64,000 nt of DNA from Shewanella electrodiphila (GCF_023283985.1 NZ_JAKIKU010000001.1:682001-746000), one strand, 5' to 3'. Numbered from the stretch's first letter, positions 44,591 to 54,315 are shown. The notes: generated by a model not told the origin, from the letters alone. Made by a program: numbers and translations.

Positions 44591-45152
44591 CTCATCTCTT
44601 CCTTATAACTTTTATTTAAACCGCGTTTTTATTTAGTAGATCTCATTGCTAACTTGTGAATTGCGTTAACGGGAGTTTGCGGAAAACGGATAAAACCATA
44701 CTTATTCAACATAAACAACGGACTGATTACATGTGTTAGATGTTGTAATTGTTATGTGTCAGGTTGTTTTTTGTGATCATTTGATTAACGTGGTTTTGAG
44801 TGCTGATATTGATTTTGGGCTTGATGGGGGGCTTTGCTGAATAAGTTAAGAGATTTGTGTAAGCAAACTTAATAAATATGTGTTTAATTGGTTGCCTGTT
44901 TGTTGATTTATTTGTGATGTGACTGAGGCCGGTTTAATTCAACCGAACTATCAATTGTTACAATATGCATCATTTTTACATTGGAAATTTAATGTTGCGC
45001 AATTGGATTTGTGAAGTTAATCACTATTTAACATGTGCTGTCATCGCCGTTGAAACGGCTGTTAGCTGGAGTCTTGTTTAAAAATGGTGGGTGTTAAATG
45101 TTAAAAAAAGCCCTTGAAGGGCTTTTGGATAAGTTAACATGTTAAAGAAAGT
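44591..45152. other. Non-coding region between TonB receptor and methyltransferase genes
   Basis: These 562 bp are AT-rich. The methyltransferase terminator lies at 45103-45126 and the receptor promoter must be near 44600-44700, but I could not pick out a convincing -35/-10 pair. No gene is supported. Confidence 0.5.
45103..45126 (-). terminator. Terminator after the O-methyltransferase-like gene
   Basis: On the minus strand, AAAAGCCCT and AGGGCTTTT form the stem, followed by further T. Confidence 0.8.
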
Positions 45153-46229
45153 TTAGATGGGCTTTATTTTGCATCGCAGTAATGTATGGCCTAATCCAAT
45201 ATTGTCGATATCCTCATCGACGTAAAGCCCAGCTTCATTGATCATTTTGAGCATATCTTTGCTGTGATACATTCGACTGTAGCCATTAGCAATAGCAGTA
45301 AAGTATAGCGAGGTTGCATTAACGCAATAAGCACCAGCTTCATAAGGCTGTCTATCCCAATAGGTTTCTAAAATACACAGTTCACTATTGGGCTTCATTG
45401 CAGCCACTGTGCGTTTTAATATTGTGATGATTTGCGGTTTAGAAAAACAGTCTAGAAATTGGCTCATCCAGTACAAGTCTGCATGCTGACAAAAAGGTTT
45501 AGTTTCATCTAACAAGTCAGTTTCAAATGGCAACACACGATCCGCAACGTTATTATTACGCGCGTTTTCCATTGCGACGGCGAGTTGCCCTGGTAAATCC
45601 ATAATGGTGACATTAACTTTGCTGTCAAAACTGGTACAAGCAAATGCCCATTTGCCGGTATTACCGCCAACATCAACGATATGCTCAGGCTTAGATTTAA
45701 AAATCATTGGCAGTAAACTGTCAAAAGCGTGATCAGAATAATAATGATCAAACTCAAACCAACTCCGCTTGATTTGCTCTGGCAATTGGCTTAATCCAGG
45801 GTAAATGGTTTCCCAATCACCCAAGTGTTTCAAACCGGCTGCTTTTCCTTGTTTCAAGGACGCTTCAAGCTCAAACAAACCTTGATAACAGACATCATGA
45901 ATGAAATTTAAATTTTTAGATGCCATGTCATCATGCAGTAGAAAATGGCCCGTTTTATCTAGGTGATAATGGTCATCTTTACACCAAAATAGTCCCATAC
46001 TGAGTCCCATATCCAGTAATACGTGGATGGCATATTCTGATAATTCATTACAATCCATAAGTTGTGGTAACGAAATGCCATTTTCACCCGCATCATCAAC
46101 TTGTTTTAGAATGCCAAACTGGCTAAGACAACGAGCAACTTGAAAGCTGACAGGGGCAAAAGCAATTTTTTGTGCTTCAAATTTTGCCTCAAAAGCGGAG
46201 ATTTTTTTAGGGGATTGGTAAAAAGACAT
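45153..46229 (-). CDS. O-methyltransferase-like SAM-dependent enzyme
   Basis: The 358-residue protein has the two-part layout of the O-methyltransferase (Methyltransf_2) family. A helical, winged-helix-like dimerisation region covers about 1-150. The SAM domain has motif I IVDVGGNTGKWAFACT, acidic NVTIMDLPGQL and YWMSQFLDCFSKPQ, where this family keeps its catalytic His region; here no His is seen in that segment, which may change the chemistry. The substrate is unknown. Two starts are possible: a TTG at 46241 and the ATG at 46229; neither has a good ribosome-binding site. Confidence 0.82.
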   Translation of the reverse strand: MSFYQSPKKISAFEAKFEAQKIAFAPVSFQVARCLSQFGILKQVDDAGENGISLPQLMDCNELSEYAIHVLLDMGLSMGLFWCKDDHYHLDKTGHFLLHDDMASKNLNFIHDVCYQGLFELEASLKQGKAAGLKHLGDWETIYPGLSQLPEQIKRSWFEFDHYYSDHAFDSLLPMIFKSKPEHIVDVGGNTGKWAFACTSFDSKVNVTIMDLPGQLAVAMENARNNNVADRVLPFETDLLDETKPFCQHADLYWMSQFLDCFSKPQIITILKRTVAAMKPNSELCILETYWDRQPYEAGAYCVNATSLYFTAIANGYSRMYHSKDMLKMINEAGLYVDEDIDNIGLGHTLLRCKIKPI

Positions 46230-46402
46230 AAAGTGAGTCAATTTCTTGCATTGTAATTAAGTGTGGCGATGTTAACAAACGCGATGAAATAAGAAATTGA
46301 TCCAGCTCATGTGTTGAAATAAGACCTCATTCTGTCATTCTGTCATGATTTAATCATGTAAATAGGATTATTCTTTCAAAGGGAATGCAATAGGGATTGT
46401 TA

Positions 46403-46936
46403 ATGATTACCACGCAGAGACTGACACTCAGAGAGTTTACGCTAGAAGATGCTGAATTCATTTATCAGCTAATGAATTCACCACTGTATATCAAGTTCAT
46501 CGGTGATAGAAATATCAAAAATCGAGATGATGCTAAGACTTTTTTATCGACTAAGCTCATTCCAAGTTATCAGCTTCACGGTTACGGTTTATACGCAGTT
46601 ATTCGCAATGAAGATAAGGCGTTGGTCGGTATGTGTGGCTTAGTGAATCGAGATGGGCTTGAGCACACTGATATCGGTTTTGGCTTTTTACCCCAATATA
46701 TGGGGATGGGCTACGGATATGAGTCGGCGAGGGCTGTCATGAATTATGCCAATGAAACATTATCTCTTTCGCCTATATGGGCTATAACCAACCTACAAAA
46801 CACCGCATCGATTAACTTATTAACAAAGCTTGGTTTGCTGTATCAGCAACAAATCTTATGGGGTGATGAGCAAGAACCGACATTACTAATGAGCACGCAC
46901 GAATTCAGTTCTGTTGAGATCAGTAGTGATAAATGA
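46403..46936 (+). CDS. GNAT acetyltransferase, RimJ/RimL-like
   Basis: Acetyl-CoA-dependent N-acetyltransferase of 177 residues. It begins ITTQRLTLREFTLEDAEFI as RimJ/RimL-type enzymes do and has the acetyl-CoA loop region GFGFLPQYMGMGYGYESA (Q/R-x-x-G-x-G/A variant) and the C-terminal TNLQNTASINLLTKLGL. The target amine is unknown; it could be a protein N-terminus or a small metabolite. AGGGA precedes the ATG at 46403. It diverges from the methyltransferase gene. Confidence 0.87.
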   Translation: MITTQRLTLREFTLEDAEFIYQLMNSPLYIKFIGDRNIKNRDDAKTFLSTKLIPSYQLHGYGLYAVIRNEDKALVGMCGLVNRDGLEHTDIGFGFLPQYMGMGYGYESARAVMNYANETLSLSPIWAITNLQNTASINLLTKLGLLYQQQILWGDEQEPTLLMSTHEFSSVEISSDK

Positions 46937-47043
46937 GATGAATAACCTGCTTGATTTTATTTAAGCAAGGGTGATTGGGCGGTATTTAGCTTAATCAATG
47001 AGCCATTAATACCATGTACTATTAAGCACTATCACTCACGATA

Positions 47044-47065
47044 AAGCCCAGCAATTGCTGGGCTT
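47044..47065 (-). terminator. Palindromic hairpin downstream of cysK
   Basis: AAGCCCAGCAA-TTGCTGGGCTT is a perfect 22-bp palindrome beyond the cysK stop. The T run is very short, so termination strength is doubtful. Confidence 0.5.
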
Positions 47066-47108
47066 ACATTTACCAAAAACAGTCAAAGACGATTATGTGG
47101 TGAATCGT

Positions 47109-48074
47109 TTATTGAACGTTTTCGCTATCACCGAACTCACCCGCAAATAACGCAGATGATAAGTAACGCTCTGCTGCAGATGGCAGAATGACAACGATGT
47201 TTTTACCCGCAAATTCTGGCTTCTCAGCAATACGGTTTGCAGCGACGACAGCAGCACCAGAAGAAATACCCACTAAGATACCTTCTTCTTCCATTAAACG
47301 ACGTGCCATTGCAATAGCATCGTCATTGCTGACCGCTTCAACAAGGTCAACTAAATCTAAATCTAAGTTACCTGGGATGAAACCTGCGCCAATACCTTGA
47401 ATTTTATGAGGTCCAGGAGTTAATTCCTGACCTGCTTTAGCTTGTGCAATAACAGGTGAGTCAACTGGCTCTACTGCAACAGACACAAGGTCTTTGTTTT
47501 TACTTTTTAAATAACGACTAACACCAGTAATCGTCCCACCCGTACCGACACCTGCAACAAATGCAGCGACTTCACCATCAGTATCATTCCAGATTTCTGG
47601 GCCGGTAGTTTTTTCGTGGATTTCAGGGTTAGCAGGGTTGCTAAATTGACCTAAGATAAGGTACTTAGCAGGATCTGATTGACGGATCTCTTCAGCTTTA
47701 TCAATCGCACCTTTCATTCCTTTAGCGCCTTCAGTTAACACGAGGTTTGCACCTAACGCTTTTAACAGTTTACGACGCTCAAGGCTCATAGTATTAGGCA
47801 TGGTTAGGGTTAGCTTATAACCACGAGCAGCTGCTACATACGCAAGTGCAATACCTGTATTGCCTGAAGTTGGCTCGACTAGCTCTACTTCTTTAGTTAG
47901 GGTGCCTTTCTTTTCAGCATCCCAAATCATATTTGCGCCGATACGACACTTAACACTGAAACTTGGGTTGCGAGCTTCAACTTTGGCTAACACTTTACCA
48001 TTGCTTACTCGATTAAGGCGCACTAGTGGGGTATTACCTAGCGTATATGAATTGTCTTCGTAGATGTTGCTCAT
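47109..48074 (-). CDS. cysK: O-acetylserine sulfhydrylase A (cysteine synthase)
   Basis: PLP enzyme making L-cysteine from O-acetylserine and sulfide. The 321-residue protein has PLP-Lys42 in [12 protein letters not shown], the substrate loop [12 protein letters not shown], the phosphate loop VGTGGTITG and [20 protein letters not shown] precedes the ATG. The C-terminus ends SENVQ and lacks the terminal Ile by which CysE binds, which is not unusual because CysE supplies that residue. In E. coli cysZ is adjacent; here it is 5.5 kb away, with a ketosynthase, a GGDEF gene and a CBM9-like gene between. Confidence 0.95.
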   Translation of the reverse strand: MSNIYEDNSYTLGNTPLVRLNRVSNGKVLAKVEARNPSFSVKCRIGANMIWDAEKKGTLTKEVELVEPTSGNTGIALAYVAAARGYKLTLTMPNTMSLERRKLLKALGANLVLTEGAKGMKGAIDKAEEIRQSDPAKYLILGQFSNPANPEIHEKTTGPEIWNDTDGEVAAFVAGVGTGGTITGVSRYLKSKNKDLVSVAVEPVDSPVIAQAKAGQELTPGPHKIQGIGAGFIPGNLDLDLVDLVEAVSNDDAIAMARRLMEEEGILVGISSGAAVVAANRIAEKPEFAGKNIVVILPSAAERYLSSALFAGEFGDSENVQ

Positions 48075-48451
48075 GGTTTGCTCCTATGTTTGCATTGTCT
48101 AATGATAATCGGTTTAAGGTGCTTTAACAGTGATAGTTTGTTATTCGTTATGCCTTTTAGTTATTAGGTTATAGCCAAATATATTAATAAAGCATTTTCT
48201 TATATAACAGTGTCTTAGTTATACACCCTTAATGAACATTGATGGTCTGACCATCGGTTAAAGCAGTAATTAATGCTTAGTGATTGGTTTAGAAGGTAAT
48301 AGACTGAGGTTACAAAAGCGCAATTTATCCTCATTCCTGCTGGCTTATATTGATTATAGATATCTATTGGTCATTGAGTTATCAGCTTCATTTTTTTGAG
48401 TGTTTTTAGATAAGTTGTTGTTTTCCTTTATATAGATACGGCAGACATAAT
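48075..48451. other. Divergent promoter region between cysK and ketosynthase genes
   Basis: These 377 bp hold no gene. The half next to cysK has several ATAAC/GTTAT-like half-sites of the kind CysB uses, too loose to call. The other half contains the GATGGTC-T-GACCATC palindrome at 48241. Confidence 0.45.
48241..48255. promoter_or_regulatory. 15-bp perfect palindrome between cysK and ketosynthase genes
   Basis: GATGGTC-T-GACCATC, seven perfect pairs about one base. No T run follows, so an operator is more likely than a terminator. The regulator is unknown. Confidence 0.4.
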
Positions 48452-49573
48452 ATGAATAAAGTGGTTATTTCAGGAAGTGGTTTATATACACCGCCGCACA
48501 GTGTCAGTAATGAAGAGTTGGTTGAAAGTTATAATACTTACGTTAATGAACATAATCAGCTAAATGAAACAGCGATTGCTGCTGGTGACGTTGATGCATT
48601 AGCTCACTCATCAGCAGAGTTCATTGAAAAGGCATCTGGCATCAAAAGCCGTTACGTGATGGTCAAAGAGGGCATTTTAGACCCTAAAGTGATGATGCCA
48701 TTAATTAAAGATAGGCCATCAGATGCGTTATCAATGCAAGCTGAAATCGGCATTGCTGCAGCAAAGCAAGCATTAGCGCAAGCAAAAGTGAATGCTGAAG
48801 ATATTGATTTAGTGATTGTTGCCTGTGCATATACTCAGCGTTCTTATCCTGCTATTGCGATTGAAATTCAGCAAGCCATGGGCACAAAAGGTTTTGCTTA
48901 CGACATGCTAGTGGCTTGTTCATCGGCGACTTTTGCCATTGTTAATGCGGTTAATGCGGTTCAATCTGGTACAGCATCACGGGTATTGGTGATTAATCCT
49001 GAGATTTGTTCCCCACAAGTGAATTACCGAGATCGTGATAGTCACTTCATTTTTGGTGATGTGGCAACAGCAGTGGTTGTAGAGAAAGCATCCATTGCAC
49101 AGTCAGAACATGCTTTTAATGTGCTATCGAGTCAGTGTTTTACCGACTACTCAAATAATATTCGCAGTAACTTTGGTCACCTTAATCGCTGCGACCCAGT
49201 AGCAAGTAACGATAGTGACAAGTTGTTTCATCAACAAGGCCGTAAAGTGTTTAAAGAATTACTGCCAATGATTTATCAACATTTAGATAAACAGTTGTCG
49301 GAAGAGCAGATCCAAGCTAATGAATTTAAACGACTATGGTTGCACCAAGCGAATATAAATATGAATATGTTTGTAGTTCGTAAACTTCTCGGTGATAATG
49401 TTACAAAAAGTAAAGCTCCTGTGGTGCTAGATGAATATGCTAACACTGCTTCTGCCGGGTCTATTATTGCTTTTCATAAGTATAATCAAGACTTTAAAAC
49501 TGGTGATTTAGGGCTATTGTGTTCATTTGGTGCTGGCTACTCTATTGGGAGCATCATTTTAGAAAAGACCTAA
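48452..49573 (+). CDS. FabH-like 3-oxoacyl-ACP synthase III
   Basis: Thiolase-fold ketosynthase of 373 residues with the FabH triad: Cys156 (MLVACSSATF), His298 (LWLHQANIN) and Asn331 (YANTASAGS). It is about 55 residues longer than housekeeping FabH, mainly from an N-terminal insertion (YNTYVNEHNQLNETAIAAGDVDAL), as in the FabH-like/DarB-like group with specialised acyl substrates. The primer substrate is unknown. A response-regulator GGDEF gene starts 20 bp after its stop, probably in the same transcript. Confidence 0.9.
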   Translation: MNKVVISGSGLYTPPHSVSNEELVESYNTYVNEHNQLNETAIAAGDVDALAHSSAEFIEKASGIKSRYVMVKEGILDPKVMMPLIKDRPSDALSMQAEIGIAAAKQALAQAKVNAEDIDLVIVACAYTQRSYPAIAIEIQQAMGTKGFAYDMLVACSSATFAIVNAVNAVQSGTASRVLVINPEICSPQVNYRDRDSHFIFGDVATAVVVEKASIAQSEHAFNVLSSQCFTDYSNNIRSNFGHLNRCDPVASNDSDKLFHQQGRKVFKELLPMIYQHLDKQLSEEQIQANEFKRLWLHQANINMNMFVVRKLLGDNVTKSKAPVVLDEYANTASAGSIIAFHKYNQDFKTGDLGLLCSFGAGYSIGSIILEKT

Positions 49574-49592
49574 TAGTAAATGGGTGAATTAA

Positions 49593-50825
49593 TTGCGAAT
49601 TCTGATTGTTGAAGATAATGAAGCGGTATCGAAGGTACTTCGGCATCTATTAATGCAAGACCTGCATTGTGAGGTAGATGTTGCCGCTGATGTCGCTTCA
49701 GCGAATGCCTTATTAGAACAGCACAAATACTTTGTCGTTGTAGCAGAGTTAAACTTACCAGATGCACCAGATGGCGAAATTGCTCAACTGGTGCTGATGT
49801 CTTATCAAACCCCTTGTATTGTCTTGTCATCTAACCTTGATTCTCGTCAGCGTAAGAAATTACTGAAGCTCGGTATTGCGGACTATGTATTAAAAGAAAA
49901 CCGCTTTAGCTATGAGTATGTGGTGAAGCTGGTGGCCAGATTAGATCAAAATCAGCATGTAAAAGTACTGGTAGCAGATGATTCAGTCGTGAGCCGTAAA
50001 TTCGTTAAAGTCCTTTTAGAACAGCAATTATTTACTGTATTAGAGGCCTGCGATGGCGCAGAAGCGATTCAAGTGCTGAACGACACGCCAGATATTCAGT
50101 TACTTATTACTGACTACAATATGCCGAATGTTGATGGCTTTGAATTAATTCTTAAAGTGCGTGAAAAATTCAGCCGTGAAGATTTGGCGATTATTGGTTT
50201 GTCGAATGATACTGATGAAAGTTTATCTGCACGTTTTATTAAAAATGGCGCCAATGACTTTTTGCAAAAACCATTTGTGCATGAGGAGTTTCATTGCCGT
50301 GTATTAAATACCTTAGACTCGCTCGATATGCTGCGCAGTTTATGGGAGCAAGCCAACCGAGATTATCTGACAAAGGCGTATACGCGTCGTTATTTTTTCA
50401 AGCAACATGAAAAAGATGTCAATGAAGCAGGGCAGTTTGCTTTAGGTTTAATCGATATTGACTTCTTTAAAAATGTGAATGACACCTATGGCCATGATGT
50501 CGGCGATCAAGTGTTATTTGAGTTCGCTAAGCGATTAAAAAATGCCTTTGGCCAACATTTTACCGTAGCCCGATTTGGTGGTGAAGAGTTTGTTGTTGCA
50601 TTTAAAGGCTTAGATGGCGATCGTGCATTCACTGTCATGGATAAGTTCAGACAACAAATTGACGAGCAGCTTTTTATTACTGATGCGGGTGAGCTAAAGA
50701 TTAATTTTAGTTGCGGTATTGCAAGTGCTGAAAGCACTGATAGTAATTTAGATACTTTACTTCATCGTGCGGATTTAGGCTTATATGAAGCGAAAGAAGC
50801 GGGCCGTAATAGAGTGATTTTTTAG
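49593..50825 (+). CDS. Double-receiver GGDEF diguanylate cyclase with degenerate first receiver
   Basis: The 410-residue protein has receiver 1 (about 1-115), receiver 2 (about 123-240) and GGDEF (about 258-410) with GGEEF at 329-333. Receiver 2 keeps its phosphoacceptor Asp174 (LLITDYNMP) and Lys in LQKPF. Receiver 1 has Glu52 where Asp is expected (VVVAELNLP), so it cannot be phosphorylated normally and may mimic the active state. The I-site position reads GQHF and not RxxD, so product inhibition is not expected there. The start is probably TTG 49593 with GGGTGA upstream; the nearby ATG at 49579 is out of frame. It follows the ketosynthase gene closely. Confidence 0.9.
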   Translation: MRILIVEDNEAVSKVLRHLLMQDLHCEVDVAADVASANALLEQHKYFVVVAELNLPDAPDGEIAQLVLMSYQTPCIVLSSNLDSRQRKKLLKLGIADYVLKENRFSYEYVVKLVARLDQNQHVKVLVADDSVVSRKFVKVLLEQQLFTVLEACDGAEAIQVLNDTPDIQLLITDYNMPNVDGFELILKVREKFSREDLAIIGLSNDTDESLSARFIKNGANDFLQKPFVHEEFHCRVLNTLDSLDMLRSLWEQANRDYLTKAYTRRYFFKQHEKDVNEAGQFALGLIDIDFFKNVNDTYGHDVGDQVLFEFAKRLKNAFGQHFTVARFGGEEFVVAFKGLDGDRAFTVMDKFRQQIDEQLFITDAGELKINFSCGIASAESTDSNLDTLLHRADLGLYEAKEAGRNRVIF

Positions 50826-50865
50826 TGTGAATTAATGATGTTTAATTCATGAATTAGACACAGAT

Positions 50866-50893
50866 AAAAAGGACTGCCATGGCAGTCCTTTTT
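50866..50893. terminator. Bidirectional terminator between the GGDEF and CBM9-like genes
   Basis: A 28-bp perfect palindrome: AAAAAGGACTGCCA and its reverse complement abut, with A and T runs at the ends. It can serve both converging genes. Confidence 0.9.
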
Positions 50894-50939
50894 GTTTTTT
50901 CATTCCAGTCTACTACTTATAATTTAATTATTTTATCGA

Positions 50940-53294
50940 TTAAAGCAACCACGCGTAGCTGACTTTCATAAAGTAGGTTTTGTCTTTTTGGGTTAAAGAG
51001 TCGATATCATCATTGGCAATTAAACCGTCTGAGTACCCCAAATAAAACACACTTTGTGGATTAAGTTTATAACCGTATAAAATTTCATTACCTAGATTTT
51101 GGTATTGTTCATTAGGCGACTGATGTAAATATAAATCAGTATCACGTTCAATGTCGGTATAGACACTGGTTAAACGTAAAAAACTATTTAGTGTAATTTG
51201 CCAGTTAAGGCGAAGGTCAGTTAAATTTGCGGTAAATAAACGGCCTTCATCTACATCCAATGCTTGGTATTTGTGATTAACGTCTAAGATGATTGATTCA
51301 GTGATTTTCCACTCAACACCTGGGTTGAACATGGTTAGAGTCGCAGGGCGATCGTTGGCATAATCAATGTCATCACCGTAGTTCATATCAAACTCGAGCT
51401 TAAGTGATTCAATTGGCACAAAGTTGGTATAAAACCACATTAAATCTAACGTATACATTGTGGTGTTATCGTCAATGGCCAATGATGAGCTGTCTTGACG
51501 ACGACCAACACGGTCTTTATGGACAAAACCACTGGCGATATAACTTTGCCAGCCGCCATTCAGTCTGATGGCCGCTTCTGCTTCTTGTTCAATTTTTTCA
51601 TTGTTTTGGTTATGGGTAATATCCCAATCACCACCAAATTCAATTTTGTTAAAGAAACTGTCAGTTGGGTACCAATAATAATTACCGCCAGCGACAAACT
51701 TGCTTGCATCTATACGTTCAATAAAACCTAAATCCGCTCTAAAGTCCTCTCCAATTGATTCATAACGAGAGAAAGCGCGCCAATTGCGTTTTTCATGCTC
51801 ATAGCTAACACGGTACATATTGTCAGAAAAGTTATCTTGTTTTTTTGTACGCAGTACTCGCTCATTGTAATCACAATTACCAAGCTCACAGTCCTGTGGC
51901 GGAGTTGAGCAATCATCACCGTTACAAAACTGCTGAAAGAAATCCTCAGGATACTCAGTATCTGAAAACACATACTGTGCGGTAAAGGTGTCTTGGTCGG
52001 TTGGCTGCCACTTAGTATCAAGACTGGCCACATAGTTATGATAATTCTCAGATTGCTTTGCCGTGACTAAGCCGCCAAATGAGAGTTCTTTACTGGGGTC
52101 GAAACGATAACGAGCAGCAAGGTTATAGCTTTCTTCATCAATGGTGGCCACATCAGAGCTTAAGTTGCCAGGCACTAAAAACTGCGTTTTCTCATCGTTA
52201 GCAGCCAGCACAGCAAGGGTGTGATCATCGGTTTTGCTGGTGAGTTTTACTCCGTAATCAGGAGAGCTGATATTACGGGTGTGTAGTAAACTTAACTGAG
52301 TATCGAAATAGTCTTTATTATCTAAGAAGAAAGCACGTTTTTCTGGGTAAAAAAGAGCGAAATTATTATTTACATCTAACTGACCCGAATCGGCTTCAAC
52401 CTGTGAAAAGTCTGGATTAATGGTGGCATTTAATAAGGTTGTTGGCGTAATTCCCCAACGTAAGTCGAGGCCGACTTCAACGTTATCTTCATCTTCCCAA
52501 GGTTGATTAGGGTTAAGCTCTCGCTGACTATTACGAGAGCCCACAACAGAAGGAGTAATTTGAATATCTTGTCCTTGCTGGGCCCCAGCAAGACCAGTAG
52601 CGGTACCTAGCTGACATAACTGACAAGATACATTACGGTCAATCTTGTGGCTTGAAATTCTATGGGTTTCGTTACGCGGGTAAAAACGTACTAGTTCTAT
52701 TCCCCAAGTTTGAATATCTTTATTGTCATCAAAATTGAACAGCCGCAGTGGCAATTCTACTTCGACTTGATAGCCTTGGTCAGTCAGCTTGCCGCTGCTG
52801 TACCAAATACCATCCCATGCATCGCTTTCTTCACCCGTTAATTCATTTTCTATAGAGTCATTTTGTACGCCATAAGGGTTAATAAAAAACTGATAGGCAA
52901 GGCGGGCGTTATTAAACGTATCCAGTTTGATCCCTACTTGGTCATCACCCCAAGAGTTATCTCGGTCGCGTAAATTGGCTCTTATTTTTGATGGGTCAAC
53001 ATCATGGGCTATAAAGGCAACAAATAAGCTGGTTTCAGTGGCGAAAATTTTCGCATCAGTGCTCACTGGCGCAGGGATGTTTTCACCTGGTGAGGTTTCG
53101 TAATTGAGCTGGACTGTTGTCGCTTGTTGCCATTGAGGCTCTGATAAGTCGCCATCAATCTCAACACCTTGAGATAAAGTGGGAATGTTAACTGTAAATT
53201 GGCTGGGATCACCGGCCGAAGCAGGTGTTGATATGGCGCTACTCGCCAATAAAATTGCATAACAAAGAGTCTGAATCGTAAAGGTTTTATTCAC
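50940..53294 (-). CDS. Outer-membrane protein with CBM9-like domain and DUF5916-type barrel
   Basis: The 784-residue protein has a signal peptide (about 1-27), an N-terminal carbohydrate-binding family 9-like sandwich (about 40-220: GVEIDGDLSEPQWQQA, NPYGVQNDS, VEVELPLRLFNF) and a long DUF5916-type barrel beginning near WGITPTTLLNATINPDFSQVEADSGQ (split by turns) with the FALFYPEKRAFFLDN hallmark. It belongs to a family common in marine Bacteroidetes and Alteromonadales with unproved function, perhaps glycan or peptide uptake. Four Cys cluster in two small loops (VSCQLCQLG; FCNGDDCSTPPQDCELGNC). The start is GTG; no better start is seen. Confidence 0.88.
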   Translation of the reverse strand: MNKTFTIQTLCYAILLASSAISTPASAGDPSQFTVNIPTLSQGVEIDGDLSEPQWQQATTVQLNYETSPGENIPAPVSTDAKIFATETSLFVAFIAHDVDPSKIRANLRDRDNSWGDDQVGIKLDTFNNARLAYQFFINPYGVQNDSIENELTGEESDAWDGIWYSSGKLTDQGYQVEVELPLRLFNFDDNKDIQTWGIELVRFYPRNETHRISSHKIDRNVSCQLCQLGTATGLAGAQQGQDIQITPSVVGSRNSQRELNPNQPWEDEDNVEVGLDLRWGITPTTLLNATINPDFSQVEADSGQLDVNNNFALFYPEKRAFFLDNKDYFDTQLSLLHTRNISSPDYGVKLTSKTDDHTLAVLAANDEKTQFLVPGNLSSDVATIDEESYNLAARYRFDPSKELSFGGLVTAKQSENYHNYVASLDTKWQPTDQDTFTAQYVFSDTEYPEDFFQQFCNGDDCSTPPQDCELGNCDYNERVLRTKKQDNFSDNMYRVSYEHEKRNWRAFSRYESIGEDFRADLGFIERIDASKFVAGGNYYWYPTDSFFNKIEFGGDWDITHNQNNEKIEQEAEAAIRLNGGWQSYIASGFVHKDRVGRRQDSSSLAIDDNTTMYTLDLMWFYTNFVPIESLKLEFDMNYGDDIDYANDRPATLTMFNPGVEWKITESIILDVNHKYQALDVDEGRLFTANLTDLRLNWQITLNSFLRLTSVYTDIERDTDLYLHQSPNEQYQNLGNEILYGYKLNPQSVFYLGYSDGLIANDDIDSLTQKDKTYFMKVSYAWLL

Positions 53295-53451
53295 AAGTCA
53301 CGCTGATTTAAAATTAGTTTGCGCAATTGTCGCAAAAACGCCGTCAAATATCGTTAATTATTTGTAGCTTAATAGTTTCAAATTGTTACAGCGCTTTACA
53401 AAGAAAGAGAGTTGGCGTATCAAAAGCTTAAATCACTCGAAGTAAAAACAC

Positions 53452-53481
53452 TAAAAAGCCCCAACATTGCGCTGAGGCTTT
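53452..53481 (-). terminator. Terminator after cysZ
   Basis: On the minus strand, AAAGCCTCA pairs with TGGGGCTTT (one T-G pair), followed by T. Confidence 0.6.
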
Positions 53482-53550
53482 CATTTGTTTTTTTGATAAA
53501 CAAGGCTTCTAAAACTGAGGTATTTGTTACTTAGCCTTATTAGTTCAGCT

Positions 53551-54315
53551 TTATTCTGGTGCTATTTCTGGGTGCTTATATGCTTCTCGATATTTGTCGA
53601 CCCACATAGCGGTTGCACCGCATATTGCCACAGGCATCACGATAAAGTTCACAATAGGGATCATTGAGAATAACGTTACGGTAGCGCCAAAGGTATAACT
53701 GGTTCCTTTGGTTTGGCTGAGGGCGAACTTCATATCGTTAAATGGCACTTTGTGGTTATCAAATGGAAAATCACAATATTGAATGGCCATCATCCAAGCA
53801 CTAAACAAAAACCATAAAATTGGCGCAGCGGTTTGGCCAACCACTGGAACGATAAATAAAACTAAAAAGATTAATGCTCGTGGCAAATAGTATTTAAGTT
53901 TTATCCATTCGCGTCCGAGAATACGTGGTAAATCTTTAATTAAATCAATTGTAGTACCCGAGTTTAATGACTTACCAGTCAAGTGCATTTCCACTTTTTC
54001 AGCTAACAACCCATTAAATGGCGCAGCAATCCAGTTCATCACTGAGCTAAATACAAATGACATCACCACCAGTAAACTAATAATCGCTAGAGGCCACAAG
54101 AAAAAGTTGAGCCAAGTAAGATACTCAGGAATTTGGCTATTCATCCAGCCAAAAAGATCGTCTAGTTTACCTACGGCAAAATAGATCGCGGTTGAAAACA
54201 AGATTAAGTTAACCATTAATGGAATGAATACAAATGTACGAAGACCTGGCTGTTTAATCAGCTTAAAGCCATCTAGAAAATAGTTAACGCCACTTTTTAC
54301 GGGTTGGATTGCCAT
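53551..54315 (-). CDS. cysZ: Sulfate permease CysZ
   Basis: Inner-membrane sulfate uptake protein of the EI24/CysZ family, 254 residues (E. coli CysZ has 253). It has four main hydrophobic stretches (about 25-50, 68-95, 145-180 and 205-240) and family segments GVNYFLDGFKLIKQPGLR, FNGLLAEKVEMHLTG and QYCDFPFDNH. It supplies sulfate for cysteine synthesis, so it fits functionally with cysK at 47109. It diverges from smc across about 185 bp. Confidence 0.93.
   Translation of the reverse strand: MAIQPVKSGVNYFLDGFKLIKQPGLRTFVFIPLMVNLILFSTAIYFAVGKLDDLFGWMNSQIPEYLTWLNFFLWPLAIISLLVVMSFVFSSVMNWIAAPFNGLLAEKVEMHLTGKSLNSGTTIDLIKDLPRILGREWIKLKYYLPRALIFLVLFIVPVVGQTAAPILWFLFSAWMMAIQYCDFPFDNHKVPFNDMKFALSQTKGTSYTFGATVTLFSMIPIVNFIVMPVAICGATAMWVDKYREAYKHPEIAPE

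Noticed and set aside
44591..44760. Fur box upstream of the TonB-dependent receptor
   Set aside because: I looked for GATAAT-type inverted repeats and found no convincing match.
48075..48240. CysB binding sites upstream of cysK
   Set aside because: Several ATAAC/GTTAT-like pieces are present, but CysB sites are too degenerate to assign by eye in AT-rich DNA.
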